Shown: positions 50,219 to 57,333 of the stretch, in pieces
How the letters are laid out: the number at the start of each line of letters is the position of its first letter
How positions within the stretch are numbered: position 1 is the first letter of the stretch
DNA from: Mediterraneibacter faecis JCM 15917
Lineage (GTDB): Bacteria; Bacillota; Clostridia; Lachnospirales; Lachnospiraceae
DNA: 64,000 nt
NCBI GenBank assembly: GCA_001312505.1
Contig: BBDW01000001.1
Location: forward strand, 62,001-126,000
Direction of reading: 5' to 3'
Notes under the pieces: generated by a model
Database searches by the model: none
The model's input: only the letters and a program-made list of their open reading frames with translations
Told to the model about the DNA's origin: nothing
Program-made: the position numbers and the translations under genes

Positions 50219-50441
50219 GAGGCGCAATATTGAAAAAGTACCCATGAGTAATGAAAATGAGGAAAGCATGGCAGGAGAAAAGTGGGTATATGAAGAATGT
50301 ATGCAGGATAAAGAAGAGTATGAGAGCCAGCAGGCAGAGTTATTAAGCCCAACTACAGAGGCAATCATGCAGGAAATTTCCGCATTGCAGATGCAGCAGA
50401 CAGAAACGCAGATCACACTTGAAATGTTAATGGAGCAGTAG
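50136..50441 (+). CDS. Small acidic phage protein overlapping the RT end
   Basis: 101 residues from ATG 50136, about 10 bases after AAAGGAG and overlapping the RT by 83 bases. EWYAAESTAEEKPKELDITS, then a helical end (EAIMQEISALQMQQTETQITL). Its position would suit a DGR accessory protein, but it is acidic and does not look like the basic helical Avd. More likely a tail-region protein that precedes XkdX. Confidence 0.55.
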   Translation: MEWYAAESTAEEKPKELDITSSPHLVYKRRNIEKVPMSNENEESMAGEKWVYEECMQDKEEYESQQAELLSPTTEAIMQEISALQMQQTETQITLEMLMEQ

Positions 50442-50456
50442 AAAGGTGGTACAGAC

Positions 50457-50606
50457 ATGTACGAAGAACTGAAAAAAAAATACGATAAAGGCTATATCAC
50501 AAAGGCAACATTAAAAGGCTGGGTACGCATTGAGCGTAAGGTAAAGGGCAGAGGGATTACAGAGGAACAGTACGAGCAGATTACAGGCGAAAAATACGAG
50601 GCATAG
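50457..50606 (+). CDS. XkdX-family small protein
   Basis: 49 residues: MYEELKKKYDKGYITKATL, then GWVRIERKVKGRGITEEQYEQITG. This is the typical XkdX pattern (YEKLKxxYxxG..T..QL..WV..G.IT.EEYxEITG). AAAGGTGG lies upstream. XkdX genes stand between tail-fibre and holin genes in Firmicutes phages; function is unknown. Confidence 0.8.
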   Translation: MYEELKKKYDKGYITKATLKGWVRIERKVKGRGITEEQYEQITGEKYEA

Positions 50607-50622
50607 GAGAAACACAGAGAAA

Positions 50623-50979
50623 ATGGTAGAACAGGTAATAACTTACATTACGGCAAACTGGGTAGCATGGTTATTTGCCGGAGCGTATGCAATTCTTATT
50701 GCACTTTATAAAAAAGAGAAACAGCAGCATAAGGAAGAAAGAGAAGAAAACAAGGCAGTGCGTGAGGGATTGCAGGCACTTTTGCGGCAGCAAATCATAG
50801 ATATTTGCCTAAAGTATGAGGAACGCAAAGAAGCCCCGGCATGGGCAAAGCAGGCTGAAACATCAGCATATAAAGCTTATGAAAAGCTGGGCGGCAATGA
50901 TGTAGCACACGCAATGCATGAAAGATTTATGCAACTGCCATTATCAGACGGTAATTTAGAAACAGAAAGGATACATTAG
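50623..50979 (+). CDS. Membrane-anchored phage protein of the lysis region
   Basis: 118 residues with one N-terminal helix (VAWLFAGAYAILIALY) and a charged cytoplasmic coiled coil (KKEKQQHKEEREENKAVREGL). Follows XkdX as in many Clostridia phages. It may take part in lysis or superinfection control; no firm family. Confidence 0.6.
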   Translation: MVEQVITYITANWVAWLFAGAYAILIALYKKEKQQHKEEREENKAVREGLQALLRQQIIDICLKYEERKEAPAWAKQAETSAYKAYEKLGGNDVAHAMHERFMQLPLSDGNLETERIH

Positions 50980-50985
50980 CAGTAA

Positions 50986-51318
50986 ATGACATATCGCAGG
51001 AGAAAGCGGCGTAGAAGAGTGACACCACAGGCGGCGGTAAGCTGGCTGTGGGAGTTCAGTAAAAAAGTGGTGTGGACGGTAACACTCTTATACATTGTGT
51101 CGTTTGTGTTCGCAATGGTTTTATGTTGGCGAGAGCTACAGTTCATAGGAAACACAGCGGCAATAACAACACTGATTACAGAATCAAACGAAACATTCCG
51201 GGTAGTTGTTGGTGGATATCTGATTAAAGCAGGAATAGAAAACGCCTGCAAGATTGTTACCAGTAAGCAAACGCCGCAGGAAGAAACAGACGATAACGCA
51301 GAGGGGGTAAGGTGGTAA
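50986..51318 (+). CDS. Holin-like membrane protein
   Basis: 110 residues. A very basic start (TYRRRKRRRRVTPQ), a helix (VVWTVTLLYIVSFVFAMVLC), a short loop, and a second amphipathic region (FRVVVGGYLIKAGIENACKIV). Small size, basic end and placement upstream of the endolysin suggest a holin or holin partner. Confidence 0.55.
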   Translation: MTYRRRKRRRRVTPQAAVSWLWEFSKKVVWTVTLLYIVSFVFAMVLCWRELQFIGNTAAITTLITESNETFRVVVGGYLIKAGIENACKIVTSKQTPQEETDDNAEGVRW

Positions 51319-51319
51319 T

Positions 51320-51661
51320 ATGGGCTTTATCATGGAAAATATCAGAGTTATAGGAATTGTGTACCTTATAGGTGCAATCATTACTTTTATTGGTTTATTT
51401 GCTTTTTTTATGTGGGCGGCAAAGGCAGATGACAAGGAACAGGAATTATACCCGGAATATCCGATAGAAGATGAAAACGAACCATTCAGCTTGTACATAA
51501 CGGTTGTATTTATTATTTCCATTATGACGGCAATTATATGGTGGGGGGGCGTACCGCTTTTGTTGGGTGGGTTGCTTCTTTATGACAAGATAACGCAGGA
51601 GTACCCGCAGTTAATGGGTGGCATGAATGACACAGAAGAAAAAGAAAACGGAAAGGAATAG
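51320..51661 (+). CDS. Two-helix membrane protein of the lysis region
   Basis: 113 residues. TM1 VIGIVYLIGAIITFIGLFAFFM, an acidic loop (DDKEQELYPEYPIEDENEPF), TM2-3 LYITVVFIISIMTAIIWW and VPLLLGGLLLY. No family recognised. Three consecutive small membrane genes precede the endolysin. Confidence 0.55.
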   Translation: MGFIMENIRVIGIVYLIGAIITFIGLFAFFMWAAKADDKEQELYPEYPIEDENEPFSLYITVVFIISIMTAIIWWGGVPLLLGGLLLYDKITQEYPQLMGGMNDTEEKENGKE

Positions 51662-51666
51662 AGAAA

Positions 51667-52017
51667 ATGGAAAAAGTACTTTTTTATGTAGCGGCAGCAT
51701 TGATTGCTGTAATGGTTTTGACACTGTGGGTAAATATTATTGTGGCAATCACAAAAAAGGTTGTTGCGTGGGACAAGTTCCCGGTGCAGGTGTGGGTAAT
51801 GATTGTAGCCATTGCCTCTACATTGATTACCGTAGCAGCATTTGCACAGTATTTTAATATTGCAATGTTGTGGTATTACTGGGTAGCAGCTATTGCGCTG
51901 GGCTTTTTGGTATGCTATGCGGCAATGTTTGGATATGACAACCTTTATAAGCAAATCATGGAAACTGTACAAAAGATAAGGGAACTACTGGCAGGAATCA
52001 CAAAAGACGCTGAATAG
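51667..52017 (+). CDS. Membrane protein, possible holin
   Basis: 116 residues with three hydrophobic helices (YVAAALIAVMVLTLWVNIIV, VMIVAIASTLITVAAFAQY, YWVAAIALGFLVCYAAMFG) and a charged C-terminus. It stands directly before the endolysin, the commonest holin position. Confidence 0.6.
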   Translation: MEKVLFYVAAALIAVMVLTLWVNIIVAITKKVVAWDKFPVQVWVMIVAIASTLITVAAFAQYFNIAMLWYYWVAAIALGFLVCYAAMFGYDNLYKQIMETVQKIRELLAGITKDAE

Positions 52018-52038
52018 AAAGAATGAGGATAAAACTAT

Positions 52039-53137
52039 ATGAGCGTATTGATTGGACACGCAAGCATCAGCGAGAACGGAACTATTAACGGAAAAAAGGG
52101 AGATCAGACGGGAAAAGAGGTATGTGTAAGAAACTTTTATAGTAAACCATGGGATTTTATGGCAATCCACCCGGACGCAAACGTAAGAGAGAAGCACGCA
52201 AAAGCGGTAGAGGCAGGCTGTGCAAATAACAATATCGGATACGGACAGGGCGATAGAAACACGCTGAACACAGAGGCAAAGAAAGTAAATTATGATTTGT
52301 CAAAAGTAGGGCTGTGCAATACGGACTGTAGCGAGTTTCAGAACGTGTGCGCCGTTGCATCTGGCGCAGCAGGCGTAACGCATGGCAGTAATGGGTGGAC
52401 TACAGCAACCATGCGTAACGCATTAAAGGCTGCGGGCTACAAAATCATTACAGACAGTGCATTTCTGAAAAATGAAAATTACTGTGTAAGAGGTGCAATC
52501 TATGTAAAAGAAAGCTCACACACCGTATGCGGACTGACAAATGAAACATACGCAGCACAGACGCTTGCAAAAGCAGGGATTGGGGGGGGATACGCCGGAA
52601 ATAACAACTATTCTGGCAAAGGAATTGGTACAGCGGTTGCAAAATGCGATATGAACATCAGAAGCGTAGCAGAAGTAAAGAGCAATACTGTATACAGTTC
52701 GATTAAAGCGGGCACAAAAGTAGAAGTGCTGGAGGTGTTGGCAAATGGCTGGTATAAGATTGTATGGGCGGGCGCATCTTGCGGCTATGCTTATACATCG
52801 AATACAAACAATAAGTATTATACATATACCGCCAACAGCAAAAACAACAGTACCAGCACCAGCGGCAGCAGTGGATTAAAGCAGACGCAGAAACCAGAAT
52901 CAGCGTTGTGTTTTGATAAGACGCTGGCGGGTGCATATGTTGTTACAGCGGACAAATTGCACATGAGAGCAGGAGCAGGAAAAACAAAAGCGGACTATGG
53001 AACTATCGCAGAGGGTGGCAAAGTACATTGTTACGGATATTACAACAAAGAAAAGGGGGACAGGTGCAAAATGGCTGTATGTTGCCTGCGGAAACGTAAC
53101 GGGATACTGCCATAGCGATTATCTGAAAAGAGCATAA
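52039..53137 (+). CDS. Endolysin with two SH3-like cell-wall binding repeats (one-base insertion near 53057)
   Basis: About 366 residues. N-terminal cysteine-peptidase-like domain with IGHASISENGTINGKKGDQTG, GLCNTDCSEFQNVCAVASG and SHTVCGLTNETY (candidate Cys-His pair). Two SH3-like domains follow: CDMNIRSVAEVKSNTVYSSIK.. and VTADKLHMRAGAGKTK... A 5-G tract near 53057 breaks the frame; corrected, it ends GAKWLYVACGNVTGYCHSD then YLKRA, stop 53135-53137. Lyses the host wall for phage release. Confidence 0.85.
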
Positions 53138-53138
53138 T

Positions 53139-53321
53139 ATGGACGCACAAACAGCGGGCAGAGTTTTGGCGGCGTTGGTAATATGTAGCGGGCACAATAA
53201 AGGCTGTGACGAGTGCCCGGCATACGATGTAGAAGCCACAGGAGAAGCACAGCAGAAACGATGCAATGAATTATTGAGCGATAGCAATATTGAAAAAGCA
53301 TTAGAAACAATGAGAGGATAA
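53139..53321 (+). CDS. Small phage protein, unknown
   Basis: 60 residues immediately after the endolysin. VLAALVICSGHNKGCDECPAY has a CxxC pair that may bind zinc; the rest is acidic and helical. Last gene of the late operon. Confidence 0.5.
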   Translation: MDAQTAGRVLAALVICSGHNKGCDECPAYDVEATGEAQQKRCNELLSDSNIEKALETMRG

Positions 53322-53325
53322 AAGA

Positions 53326-53356
53326 AAGGGTAGCGGTGTGAGCCGTTACCCTTTTT
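53326..53356. terminator. Terminator between late operon and exonuclease gene
   Basis: AAGGGTAGCGG / CCGTTACCCTT stem around a 6-base loop, with a T run on the plus strand and an A-rich run on the other side. It separates convergent genes. Confidence 0.85.
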
Positions 53357-53358
53357 GC

Positions 53359-54345
53359 CTACTGATTTAAAACCAGATCATAAAATACGTTTTCAGATAA
53401 AATCTGTATGTCCTTGCCTTTTAAAATAAGTGATTCAGCCTTTTTCTGTTTATTGCTTTTACCGTCTTTTATGAGACTGCAAAAATCATTATTGCCGAGA
53501 ATTAAATAATTTGTTTTGGCTGTGACGTTATCCCCGCACTGCCCGCCGAGGTTTACCACAAGTTGCATGGCATCTTTACGCTGCATCTTTTCTAATGTGC
53601 CAGTGAATACACAGAGCTTGCCGTAAAGCGGGTGGCTGATATCAAAATTATCTGTAGTTGCCGTAATATCTTTTGCGTGTAGTTGGTGGCTGGAATAAGA
53701 AGCCTTAAAGCCGTCAAAGTCCCCATATTGTGAAACCGCATCAGAAAGCAAGGATTGATAGCAGGCGTTGCAGGCTTCACAATCAGCATAGGAGCGGTGC
53801 GCCGGGGGGGAAGAAACTTTATAATGGGCGGCAACCGTTTCTAGTTTGTGGTTTTTCAGTTCCGGCAGCAGTTTCCTTGCAAAGCGCATTACATCAACAA
53901 AGGAATTGGTAAAATCAATGCTGTGCGTATCCTGCAATACGTCATAAATAAAATTGATATCGAAATTTACGTTATAGCCTACAAGGATATCAGAACCGAC
54001 AAAATCATAGAAAGATTTAATTGCATCGGAAATGGCGGGAGCATCAGCAACCAGATCGTTTGTTATCCCGGTCAGTTCGGTTATAAAGCTGTCAATAGGT
54101 TCGGTGGGTTTAACAAGAGTAGTAAAAGAATCAACTAAAGAACCGTTTGAGTAGCGCAGTGCGGATAGTTCGATGATTTCACAATAACGGGAGTCCAGCC
54201 CGGTTGTTTCAATGTCAATTACCGTATAAGTATCTGGTGCGGCAATGAGGCTGCGCCCTTTATTTGGGCGGCTGGGTTTTTCTGATTTATCAGACGTAGT
54301 AACAAAAGGTTTCCCGTTTTCATCAATACCGATAGAAATGAACAT
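53359..54345 (-). CDS. DEDDh 3'-5' exonuclease with C-terminal BRCT domain
   Basis: 328 residues. The start at 54345 (MFISIGIDENGKPF) is chosen because AGAGGG precedes it. Exonuclease motifs: YTVIDIETTGLDSRYCEIIE (Exo I), LVGYNVNFDINFIYDVL (Exo II), HRSYADCEACNACYQ (Exo III). A BRCT domain follows (LYGKLCVFTGTLEKMQRKDA, VNLGGQCGDNVTAKTNYLIL). This is the DnaQ/PolC-epsilon-type plus BRCT layout. It is the only minus-strand phage gene and has its own promoter, so it may be expressed in the lysogen as a cargo gene. Confidence 0.9.
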   Translation of the reverse strand: MFISIGIDENGKPFVTTSDKSEKPSRPNKGRSLIAAPDTYTVIDIETTGLDSRYCEIIELSALRYSNGSLVDSFTTLVKPTEPIDSFITELTGITNDLVADAPAISDAIKSFYDFVGSDILVGYNVNFDINFIYDVLQDTHSIDFTNSFVDVMRFARKLLPELKNHKLETVAAHYKVSSPPAHRSYADCEACNACYQSLLSDAVSQYGDFDGFKASYSSHQLHAKDITATTDNFDISHPLYGKLCVFTGTLEKMQRKDAMQLVVNLGGQCGDNVTAKTNYLILGNNDFCSLIKDGKSNKQKKAESLILKGKDIQILSENVFYDLVLNQ

Positions 54346-54370
54346 AGTAAATACCCTCTTTCGTTTGAAA

Positions 54371-54398
54371 ATTATAGTCATGCTGACCTTTAACACAA
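54371..54398 (-). promoter_or_regulatory. Promoter of the exonuclease-BRCT gene
   Basis: On the minus strand TTGTGT and TATAAT with a 16-base spacer, about 25 bases upstream of the start codon. Confidence 0.6.
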
Positions 54399-54470
54399 TT
54401 ATGCTTTTGAAATGTGGTAAAGTCAAGAAAAATTCTGATTATTAACACAAATACGATAGGGGCGTACTGA

Positions 54471-54725
54471 ATGAAAATATACGCATACAAAGGGAAAGAT
54501 AATTTATGTGGAGAACGCATAAGATTGGCAAGAGCGAAAAACAGAATTACACAAAGTGATTTAGCAACACGTATGCAGGTAGCTGGGGTTACAATAGAAA
54601 GAGATTCAATAAGCCGGATAGAACGGGGGGGCACAAGAATTGTAACAGATTACGAATTGAAAATATTTTCTAAAGCGTTGGGCGTGAGCATGGAATGGTT
54701 GACAGACGAAAGCGGGACACTGTAA
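54471..54725 (+). CDS. XRE/Cro-type repressor
   Basis: 84 residues with a classical HTH: GERIRLARAKNRITQSDLATRM, then ISRIERGGTRIVTDYELKIF and LGVSMEWLTDESG. A 7-G tract near 54626 may add a glycine (ERGGTR). It is divergent from the exonuclease gene and lies just upstream of a promoter with twin operator half-sites, so it is the likely lysogeny regulator. Confidence 0.85.
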   Translation: MKIYAYKGKDNLCGERIRLARAKNRITQSDLATRMQVAGVTIERDSISRIERGGTRIVTDYELKIFSKALGVSMEWLTDESGTL

Positions 54726-54759
54726 CAATAGTTATGGTGTTTTTCTTTATAAAAAATAC

Positions 54760-54809
54760 ACCCAATGAGTAAAAAAATAATTGACAAATGTACTCAATGG
54801 GTATATAAT
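54760..54809 (+). promoter_or_regulatory. Consensus promoter flanked by a 12-base inverted operator
   Basis: TTGACA (54781-54786) and TATAAT (54804-54809) with exactly 17 bases between. ACCCAATGAGTA (54760-54771) and its exact complement TACTCAATGGGT (54791-54802) lie upstream of the -35 and within the spacer. A bound repressor would block RNA polymerase. Confidence 0.85.
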
Positions 54810-54848
54810 ATAATTGTAGCAAGGGAACAGCGGGAAAGGAGTTAAAAA

Positions 54849-54982
54849 ATGGAGAACGAAGAAATGAGCAAAGCCGATTTAATAGCAATGTTGGTATCAA
54901 TTAGAGAAGTAGCAAGAACAAACGGGGGGAAACACATACAGTAGAACATATAGAAAAAATTCTTGAAGAAGTAAGAAAATAA
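54849..54982 (+). CDS. Small phage early protein (+2 indel near 54928)
   Basis: ATG 54849 with AAAGGAG upstream and 40 bases downstream of the -10 of the operator-controlled promoter. Starts MENEEMSKADLIAMLVSIRE. A 6-G tract near 54928 truncates it; with four G it reads TNGETHTVEHIEKILEEVRK and stops at 54980-54982. 43 residues, helical. Function unknown. Confidence 0.55.
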
Positions 54983-55010
54983 AATAGAATAAAATAAAGG
55001 GAACACACGA

Positions 55011-55077
55011 GGGGGGGCGGATACCTAAACAATCCTGCTAACCGCCCCCCCAAGTGCTTAATTAGATTATAGCAGGA
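55011..55077. repeat. Two overlapping inverted repeats in a non-coding leader
   Basis: GGGGGGGCGG (55011) pairs with CCGCCCCCC (55042). TCCTGCTA (55033) pairs with TAGCAGGA (55070) in a different, mutually exclusive fold that would place the C tract in a loop. It lies in the 125-base gap before the gene at 55108. Confidence 0.5.
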
Positions 55078-55107
55078 AAAAAATAAAAGGCAAGAGGTGT
55101 AAATGAA

Positions 55108-55389
55108 ATGAAAGCAGTAAAGGGATACACAAAAAATGATTATATTGCAATCTGCCAAGAGGAAGATGGTGGAGAAAGTTTTAATTTCAAATCAATGAAC
55201 GAAGCTGTTAAATATTTTGTGAAATTTATGCCGGGTTCTTTAAAAAAAGAAGCTATTGCAAGAATTAAGAATGATACAAATTGTGATTGGGTTTTCTTTG
55301 AAGATGGAAGCGTTATTTTTAGATACTACGGAAAAGGATATAATGAAACAATTATAAATGAAATGAGAGAAAATGGATATGGAGCGTAA
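55108..55389 (+). CDS. Small phage early protein, unknown
   Basis: 93 residues, AAGAGGTG upstream. KAVKGYTKNDYIAICQEED, then NEAVKYFVKFMPGSLKKEAI and WVFFEDGSVIFRYYGKGYNET. No motif recognised. Overlaps the HTH gene that follows. Confidence 0.55.
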   Translation: MKAVKGYTKNDYIAICQEEDGGESFNFKSMNEAVKYFVKFMPGSLKKEAIARIKNDTNCDWVFFEDGSVIFRYYGKGYNETIINEMRENGYGA

Positions 55390-55570
55390 GGAAACAGACA
55401 AAATGACGGTTGAAGAGGCACGCAAACAGCAGGGCATGAGCAGGCGCGAGGTATCGGAATGGTTAGAGATACCATATAGAACGCTGACAAACTGGGAGAA
55501 TGGGGGGGTACGGAGTTGCCCGCATTATATTGAAAAGCTGATAGTAGAAAAAATATTGCAGGGCAAATAA
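55373..55570 (+). CDS. Small HTH protein
   Basis: 65 residues or fewer; starts at 55373, 55379 or 55403 are all possible. TVEEARKQQGMSRREVSEWLEIPYRTLTNWENG is a helix-turn-helix of the kind found in phage XRE-like and excisionase-like regulators. A 7-G tract near 55502 may add a glycine (ENGGVRS). Last gene before the transposase terminator. Confidence 0.65.
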   Translation: MDMERKETDKMTVEEARKQQGMSRREVSEWLEIPYRTLTNWENGGVRSCPHYIEKLIVEKILQGK

Positions 55571-55586
55571 CGAAAAGCACACAGAG

Positions 55587-55620
55587 AGCCGCAGGACAAC
55601 AACGCCTGCGGCTTGTTTTA
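55587..55620 (+). terminator. Terminator upstream of the transposase
   Basis: AGCCGCAGG / CCTGCGGCT stem with a 9-base loop, followed by TGTTTTA. It insulates the transposase from the early promoter, so basal expression should be low. Confidence 0.8.
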
Positions 55621-55637
55621 CGAAAGAGGGCGGGAAC

Positions 55638-56702
55638 ATGGCAAATCAAAAGGGTAGCAGACAATTAAAGCACAATGATAGAATCAGATTAGAAGCCTTG
55701 TACAATGCAGGGCATAAGGTTGTGGAGATCGCAGAAATTTTGCATGTACACCGCAGTACAATTTATAACGAGCTGAAGCGTGGACAATATGAACATTTGA
55801 ACAGTGATTATACAAGAGAAATGAGATACAGCGCAGACCTTGCACAACGGAAGTATGAGGAAAATTTAAAAGTGCGAGGAACGCAATTAAAGATAGGAAA
55901 TGATATTAAGCTGGCAAATTACATAGAGGACAAAATAATAAATGAAGATTACAGCCCGGACGCAATCATAGGGGAACTGACAGCAGAGGGACGCTGGGGG
56001 GGAGAATTTCAAACCAGAATATGCACCACTACGGTATACAACTATATTGATAAGGGAATCTTTTTAAAAGTAACAAATAAGGACTTGCCAGTAAAGAAGA
56101 AGAAAAAACGCAAGTATAATAAGGTAAAGAAACAGAAAAGGGCAGAAGCAGGGGGGGAAAGCATAGAGAATAGACCAGAAGCAATAAACAACCGGGAAGA
56201 GTTCGGACATTGGGAAATGGACAGCGTAATAGGACAGCGTGGAAAATCGAAAAATACATTGCTGACACTCACAGAGCGAAAGACACGAGCAGAAATTATT
56301 TTTAAATTGCCGGATCACAGCGCAGAGGCGGTAGTGGCAGCAGTTGACAGATTAGAGAATCGCTGGGGGGGAGAAATGTTTAAGACGGTATTTAAGAGCA
56401 TCACAGTAGACAACGGCACAGAGTTTGCATATTGTGCAGAGTTGGAGCGTTCAGCGATAGGAGAGGGGGGGAAAAGAACCAAAATGTATTATTGCCACCC
56501 GTACAGTAGTTGGGAGCGTGGTACAAACGAGGTAACAAATAAAATGGTACGCCGCCGAGTTCCAAAGGGCACAAATTTTGACGGACGGACAGAGGAAGAA
56601 ATACAGGCAGTAGAAGAGTGGATAAATAAGTATCCTAGGCGCATACATGGGTATAAATCAGCAGGGCAGTTATTTGATGAAGAACTTAAAAGAATCAGCT
56701 AA
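55638..56702 (+). CDS. IS30-family DDE transposase, candidate phage integrase
   Basis: 354 residues, apparently intact. N-terminal HTH (DRIRLEALYNAGHKVVEIAE, LHVHRSTIYNELKRG), a middle domain (TVYNYIDKGIFLKV), and the DDE core: FGHWEMDSVIGQRG (first Asp), LTLTERKTRAEIIF, ITVDNGTEFAY (second Asp), and YYCHPYSSWERGTNEVTNK (Glu), then the IS30 tail KGTNFDG. Four 7-G tracts probably each add a glycine. It is at the right end of the prophage and no other recombinase is present. A simple IS insertion is the alternative, but no second IS end was found on its left side. Confidence 0.88.
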   Translation: MANQKGSRQLKHNDRIRLEALYNAGHKVVEIAEILHVHRSTIYNELKRGQYEHLNSDYTREMRYSADLAQRKYEENLKVRGTQLKIGNDIKLANYIEDKIINEDYSPDAIIGELTAEGRWGGEFQTRICTTTVYNYIDKGIFLKVTNKDLPVKKKKKRKYNKVKKQKRAEAGGESIENRPEAINNREEFGHWEMDSVIGQRGKSKNTLLTLTERKTRAEIIFKLPDHSAEAVVAAVDRLENRWGGEMFKTVFKSITVDNGTEFAYCAELERSAIGEGGKRTKMYYCHPYSSWERGTNEVTNKMVRRRVPKGTNFDGRTEEEIQAVEEWINKYPRRIHGYKSAGQLFDEELKRIS

Positions 56703-56884
56703 TCTAATAAAAGGGCATAACGGCTGGCTGGAAACGGTACAGCCTTATTGGATTGCTTATAAAAAGAACCGTAGAAACAGAATATACAATAAAAGCACAT
56801 ATGTTTTGTACAAAATGCCGATATTGAAATTTTGTCGAAAAAAAGGTTGAAATTTTTAAAATATAAAATAAAATAAAAAAGTTG
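56703..56884. other. Non-coding right end of the prophage
   Basis: No supported gene. Contains TTTGTCGAA at 56831-56839, the inverted form of TTCGACAAA at 20818-20826. Each is about 18-20 bases inside its candidate att repeat. It is otherwise AT-rich with A-tracts. Confidence 0.4.
56857..56873. repeat. Candidate right prophage junction (attR), 17-base direct repeat
   Basis: TAAAATATAAAATAAAA, identical to 20782-20798, lying 12 bases upstream of the tRNA-Val promoter -35 box. Low complexity reduces confidence. Confidence 0.4.
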
Positions 56885-56914
56885 TTGACATCTGATAGGT
56901 GTTAAGTATATAAT
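56885..56914 (+). promoter_or_regulatory. tRNA operon promoter
   Basis: TTGACA and TATAAT with an 18-base spacer, about 55 bases upstream of tRNA-Val. The prophage junction falls just outside it, so insertion leaves the promoter intact. Confidence 0.85.
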
Positions 56915-56968
56915 AATCAAGTCGGTTGCGACAAAGCGTAAGTGGAAGCCGCAGCGACATATGAATAT

Positions 56969-57041
56969 GGGATCTTAGCTCAGCTGGGAGAGCATCTGCC
57001 TTACAAGCAGAGGGTCACAGGTTCGAGCCCTGTAGGTCCCA
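56969..57041 (+). tRNA. tRNA-Val (TAC)
   Basis: Full cloverleaf: acceptor GGGATCT / AGGTCCC with discriminator A, D-loop AGCTCAGCTGGGAGAGC, anticodon stem TCTGC / GCAGA with loop CTTACAA (anticodon TAC), and T-arm CAGGTTCGAGCCCTG. No encoded CCA. Confidence 0.95.
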
Positions 57042-57057
57042 TATACTAATTAAATAT

Positions 57058-57131
57058 GGCGGGATAGCTCAGTTGGCTAGAGCACACGGTTCATACCCGT
57101 GGTGTCGCTGGTTCAAATCCAGTTCCCGCTA
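57058..57131 (+). tRNA. tRNA-Met (CAT)
   Basis: Acceptor GGCGGGA / TCCCGCT (one G-T pair at the end), discriminator A, anticodon stem CACGG / CCGTG with loop TTCATAC (anticodon CAT), and T-arm GCTGGTTCAAATCCAGT. Most likely elongator Met; Ile2 cannot be excluded from sequence alone. Confidence 0.9.
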
Positions 57132-57139
57132 CTATAACG

Positions 57140-57176
57140 AAGACTGCGTGCTTAAGAAATTAGTACGCAGTCTTTT
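57140..57176 (+). terminator. Terminator after the tRNA pair
   Basis: AAGACTGCGT / ACGCAGTCTT stem followed by TTT. It starts 9 bases past tRNA-Met. Confidence 0.85.
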
Positions 57177-57333
57177 TACGCAAATTTACTGGTTACTGCT
57201 TATATCAAGCAAAGAAATAATAGTATTAAGGAGCAACTTGTGGTAATATAACAGATAATGATATAGAAAAAAGTTGTTGTCTTTCGTTTATATTTTAAAA
57301 CGTGGCCAATAACAGAAATACGGAGGAAACAAG

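Larger units (their letters stand above)
20782..56873. mobile_element. Siphovirus prophage, HK97-type head, with diversity-generating retroelement and IS30-type transposase
   Basis: Contiguous early, replication, partition, packaging, head, tail, DGR, lysis and lysogeny modules lie between purL and tRNA-Val. Gene order from terminase to endolysin is that of a long-tailed phage. The morphogenesis genes are complete once short indels are allowed for, so the phage may be functional. Only a DDE transposase is available for integration; no tyrosine or serine recombinase is seen. Exact ends are inferred from a short direct repeat. Confidence 0.85.

Noticed and set aside
50136..50441. Avd-type DGR accessory protein
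   Set aside because: The protein is acidic and lacks the basic four-helix pattern; its place before XkdX suggests a tail-region role.
55638..56702. Transposase as a simple IS passenger
   Set aside because: Not excluded, but no second IS end or target duplication was seen just around it and no other integrase exists, so a phage role is preferred.
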